A DNA stretch of 64,000 nucleotides from Acidobacteria bacterium OLB17 (GTDB lineage: Bacteria; Acidobacteriota; Blastocatellia; Pyrinomonadales; Pyrinomonadaceae), in contig LLEU01000020.1 in assembly GCA_001567505.1 (NCBI GenBank), positions 1-64,000 of the forward strand, given 5' to 3'. Position numbers and translations under genes: made by a program. The notes beneath the pieces are model-generated. The model was not told where the DNA came from and searched no databases. It saw only the letters and a list, made by a program, of their open reading frames with translations. Position 1 is the stretch's first letter. Each line of letters opens with the position of its first letter. This document shows positions 61,245 to 64,000 of this stretch, piece by piece.

Positions 61245-62698
61245 CGCGAAGATAATTTTCGCCAGTTATTATAACCCAGCTTGTCCAAAATCGCCTTTTC
61301 CCTGCCGCTAGGATCCCTCCTAACTACCAGGGCCCGACTCGAAAATTCCATTCCCGAATTCTCGAGCGTGTTCGTGAGGTCGAGCGGTTCGGGCCTGTTC
61401 AACAGGCTCTCGGCAAGCCGGCCCGTGTCATCGAACGCGGAAAATGCTTCAAGGATCGCGGTCGTCGCATCGGCCTTAACTGCATTTCGACTCCCGTGAT
61501 CGGCAAAAAGTTTCCTCAAAACACTCTCGACGGAATGTTTGCCTTTGCTTCTCTTCAGGAGTTCGACGTCGAGAATAAAGGCTGCGAGGAGTCCGCGTGC
61601 ATAAAGCGTTGTGCTGTTCTCCCAGCGGCTATCGGTGGCCGACGCCAAGGACAGCCCTTTCGGCGCGGTTCGATCGAACGCAATCGCGGTCGAAAGCGAC
61701 GAAAGTAGATCGTCAAAGCGGATGCGGTTCAGCGAAAGCCCGGCCTTTTTCGACATATAGAGCGCCATTCCCTCGTAGAACCAATCGTATCGGCCCGAGA
61801 GTTTGACGCCGTTCGGGAACCAAAGGTGGAAGGCCTCGTGCCGGAACAAATTGCCCAACTGCTGGAGGGATTGCGACCTGAACGGCGTGTCGGACGAGAG
61901 GATGACTATGCTGCATCCGCGTGTGTCAGCCTCCCATACGCTGTGAGGCGCAGTTTCGGCAAACCGCATTATCGTGACCGTAGGTTTGCAGTCGGGCGTG
62001 CCGCCAAAGGCGTGCTCATAATGCCGGAACACGTCATCGAACTCGTTCGCGGCCGGCTCGTCATCAAAAAGCCATTTACCCTCGATCCGCAGCAAAAGCC
62101 GCCCGTTCCCGGCTTCAACGTCGCGGGATCCGGTCGAGATCGGAATCACACCGTTCGACCTGTCCGCGCACAGGAACGCAGCGTCCTTTACATCCGCAAT
62201 GCAGCCCGCAGGCGGCCCGACGCCCGCGAATCCGCTCATCGTCACTCGGGCCGAAGGGTCTCCCGAACCCAGCGGCAACGGGAGCAGGTCGCCCAGGAAG
62301 ATGATCCCGCGGCCGTCCTTGAGCCACGATACGTGAGCCTGGCCTGCCAATTTCGGCGGCGAAAGCCGTACGCGATAGGAAAACCCCGCGATCGGCTCGG
62401 CGGCCGCAAATTCGCCGGGAGCAAATGCTTTTACCTCGATCTTTCGCCCGTCTGCCGCCGAAAGGCTCACATCGGAGATTCGCTCCCCAAGGCCCGCGAC
62501 CCCTGCAAACTCACGTTCGAAAGCGAGATTGCGAACATCCTTTCCGCCGTCTGCGAACCTGCCCGTGACCTCGACATATTCGGTTTGCGGAACGGCCTTG
62601 ATCGCAACATCTACCGCCTGCCCGCAAAGTTGGCCGGAGCACGCGGCAACCAAAATGACTGCCAAAAGAATCAAAGTAATGTCGGCCTTTTGGGGCAT
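61241..62698 (-). CDS. M61-like (glycyl aminopeptidase-type) metallopeptidase, exported
   Basis: 485 residues from ATG 62698. Signal peptide about 1-27 (LLAVILVAACSGQ, possible lipobox). A beta N-domain (about 30-170) is followed by a peptidase core with NLFRHEAFHLWFPNG (HEAFH zinc site about 290) and the downstream WFYEGMALYMS Glu (about 316). M61 members have HExxH plus a later Glu, as here. Function as an exported peptidase is inferred. It leads an operon with the SH3 and Smr genes. Confidence 0.72.
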   Translation of the reverse strand: MPQKADITLILLAVILVAACSGQLCGQAVDVAIKAVPQTEYVEVTGRFADGGKDVRNLAFEREFAGVAGLGERISDVSLSAADGRKIEVKAFAPGEFAAAEPIAGFSYRVRLSPPKLAGQAHVSWLKDGRGIIFLGDLLPLPLGSGDPSARVTMSGFAGVGPPAGCIADVKDAAFLCADRSNGVIPISTGSRDVEAGNGRLLLRIEGKWLFDDEPAANEFDDVFRHYEHAFGGTPDCKPTVTIMRFAETAPHSVWEADTRGCSIVILSSDTPFRSQSLQQLGNLFRHEAFHLWFPNGVKLSGRYDWFYEGMALYMSKKAGLSLNRIRFDDLLSSLSTAIAFDRTAPKGLSLASATDSRWENSTTLYARGLLAAFILDVELLKRSKGKHSVESVLRKLFADHGSRNAVKADATTAILEAFSAFDDTGRLAESLLNRPEPLDLTNTLENSGMEFSSRALVVRRDPSGREKAILDKLGYNNWRKLSSR

Positions 62699-62801
62699 TG
62701 ACTTGAGAACTGCGAATAAATAGAATGGTAGTTTCTCGATAAGAACTCTCCCGTTGGCGAAGATCACTGGTAAACCTCTTTCTGTAGAGTATTTTATCTT
62801 T

Positions 62802-62879
62802 ATGAGTCTTATCAAAGTCGTCATTTACGCAATTGCGTTAGTGCTTAGCCTGCTGTTCATCGGCCGTTTCTTTTTCTGA
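62802..62879 (+). CDS. Possible 25-residue membrane peptide
   Basis: ATG at 62802, TGA at 62877-62879. The peptide is one hydrophobic helix with polar ends (MSLIKVVIYAIALVLSL then LFIGRFFF). The Shine-Dalgarno is weak. A strong terminator at 62968 ends a short transcript with no other gene, which supports expression of this or an sRNA. Confidence 0.35.
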   Translation: MSLIKVVIYAIALVLSLLFIGRFFF

Positions 62880-62967
62880 TACTCGGTTGAAAGGCTTGGC
62901 TAAGTTGTTCTTGATCCGCAAAAGCATACATCCCGCCATTCTCGGCGCGCGAAAAAGAACCAATACC

Positions 62968-63001
62968 GGCGGCTCATTTGAAGCCGCCTTTTTATTTTTT
63001 T
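62968..63001 (+). terminator. Intrinsic terminator upstream of purH
   Basis: A 7-bp GC stem (62968-62974 with 62982-62988), a 7-nt loop and a long T tract (TTTTTTATTTTTTT-like). No annotated plus-strand gene ends here except the possible 25-residue peptide. Confidence 0.8.
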
Positions 63002-63047
63002 ATCTCATACTTCGGCCCTCGAAAGGCCGTCATATTTACAGCAGGTT

Positions 63048-64000
63048 ATGCCCGATCTCGTCAAAATAAAGCGTGCACTCTTAAGCGTTTCCGATAAAAC
63101 CGGACTGATCGAATTCGCATCCGTCCTCGATCAATGCGGCGTCCAGATGATCTCGACCGGCGGTACGGCCCGAGCTCTCCGCGAGGCCGGTTTCAACGTG
63201 ACCGATGTCTCCGACGTCACCGGCTTTCCCGAAATGATGGACGGCCGTGTAAAAACCCTTCACCCGAAAATGCACGGTGCATTTCTCGCCCTTCGCGACA
63301 ACGCTGAGCACGTTGAGGCAATGAGAACCCACGGCATCGAGCCAATTGACCTTGTCGTGGTAAACCTCTATCCGTTCGAGAAGACCGTCGCGAATTCCGA
63401 CGTAACGCTGGAAGATGCGGTCGAGAATATCGATATCGGCGGCCCGGCCATGATCCGTTCCGCATCGAAGAATTGGCAGAGCGTGGCGGTCGTCACCGAC
63501 TCGGCAGCTTATGAAACGCTTGCGCAGGAACTGCGCGAGAATGACGGGGCTTTATCGCTTGCAACTCGCACGACGCTTGCCGTCGCCGCGTACAAACGCA
63601 CTTCAGAATACGACGCTGCCATCACAAACTATCTTTTAAATGTGACCTCGAGGCCGAGCGACGCCGAATTCCCGACCGCCTTGCAGATCTCGGCCGCAAA
63701 GAAAGCTGACCTCCGCTACGGAGAGAATCCGCACCAGAAGGCCGCACTTTATACGACCTCGCCGACCGCAGGTGTCGCCAACGCAGAACAGCTCGGCGGC
63801 AAAGAGATGTCGTTCAACAATTACGTCGATACCGATGCCGCTTGGAGCCTCGTCTCGGACTTTGACGAACCGGCGGCCGCGATCATAAAGCATACGAATC
63901 CCTCCGGCGTCGGCATCGGAAGTTCACTGTCCGAGGCCTACGAGAGGGCACTCTCGACCGATCCCGTTTCAGCGTTCGGCGGGATCGTCGCGTTCAATCG
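63048..64000 (+). CDS. purH: Bifunctional AICAR formyltransferase / IMP cyclohydrolase, N-terminal part
   Basis: The frame runs off the window end (317 residues seen of about 520). It catalyses the last two steps of IMP synthesis. The N-terminal MGS-like domain: RALLSVSDKTGLIEFA, ISTGGTARALREAGFNVTDVSD, TGFPEMMDGRVKTLHPKMHG, DLVVVNLYPFEKTV, NIDIGGPAMIRSASKN. The start of the AICAR transformylase domain is visible (RYGENPHQKAALY; KHTNPSGVG). The ATG at 63048 has AGCAGG upstream. Confidence 0.95.
   Translation, partial: MPDLVKIKRALLSVSDKTGLIEFASVLDQCGVQMISTGGTARALREAGFNVTDVSDVTGFPEMMDGRVKTLHPKMHGAFLALRDNAEHVEAMRTHGIEPIDLVVVNLYPFEKTVANSDVTLEDAVENIDIGGPAMIRSASKNWQSVAVVTDSAAYETLAQELRENDGALSLATRTTLAVAAYKRTSEYDAAITNYLLNVTSRPSDAEFPTALQISAAKKADLRYGENPHQKAALYTTSPTAGVANAEQLGGKEMSFNNYVDTDAAWSLVSDFDEPAAAIIKHTNPSGVGIGSSLSEAYERALSTDPVSAFGGIVAFN

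Larger units (their letters stand above)
62699..63047. other. Divergent intergenic region before purH
   Basis: 349 bp between the M61-like gene (minus strand) and purH (plus strand). It holds the 25-residue frame at 62802-62879 and a plus-strand terminator at 62968-63001, listed separately. No convincing promoter was seen for any of the three. Confidence 0.4.

Noticed and set aside
1..64000. CRISPR arrays, tRNA/rRNA genes, insertion sequences and prophage
   Set aside because: No regularly spaced repeats, no cloverleaf tRNA, no transposase- or integrase-like frame was recognised by reading; a tRNAscan/ISfinder run would confirm.

Overview
The window looks like one chromosomal stretch of an Acidobacteriota genome, most likely class Blastocatellia (Pyrinomonadaceae-like). 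This placement is an inference from gene content: FG-GAP repeat proteins, a DUF5916 outer-membrane protein, glycine-zipper and DUF4097 surface proteins, PEGA/formylglycine-type Ser/Thr kinases, and high GC with codon use to match. No rRNA, tRNA, CRISPR array, insertion sequence or phage gene was recognised.

Layout. 1-8.1 kb: the tail of an FG-GAP repeat protein, citrate synthase, and three secreted or outer-membrane proteins. 8.3-12.6 kb: a GGDEF/EAL protein, a zinc-finger anti-sigma-like protein and a divergent sigma-70-like protein with a long, foldable leader. 12.7-31.4 kb: a polysaccharide locus almost entirely on the + strand (polymerase/ligase, flippase, at least six glycosyltransferases, a deacetylase-like protein, heparinase II/III, a PHP phosphoesterase, a membrane protein, an FtsX-like permease) with one opposing beta-helix lyase-like gene. 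31.4-37.2 kb: a minus-strand signalling operon (kinase-PEGA-FGE protein, TPR protein, predicted pseudokinase). 37.4-43.6 kb: typA, DUF488, DoxX, a SufR-like regulator, HxlR/VOC and a MATE pump. 43.6-50.8 kb: another FG-GAP protein, small secreted proteins, sugar-nucleotide enzymes (epimerase, UDP-xylose synthase) and a nucleotidyltransferase pair. 50.8-58.1 kb: an acid phosphatase and a czcCBA divalent-metal efflux operon led by a Cys-rich small protein. 58.1-64 kb: a DLH hydrolase, an M61-like/SH3/Smr operon, a possible 25-residue membrane peptide and the start of purH.

How it may work together. The sigma-like protein, the HX3CX2C protein and the c-di-GMP protein all sit just upstream of the polysaccharide locus, so they are reasonable candidates for its control; this is inference from position only. 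The lyase-like proteins inside the locus suggest the polymer is trimmed or remodelled as it is exported, and the nearby UDP-xylose synthase and epimerase could supply precursors.

A caution applies to the whole window. Ten genes are split by 13 small indels, most of them one-base losses in short homopolymers. Repairing these restores full-length open frames whose lengths divide exactly by three. They look more like long-read consensus errors than gene decay, and the split genes are reported here as single genes.
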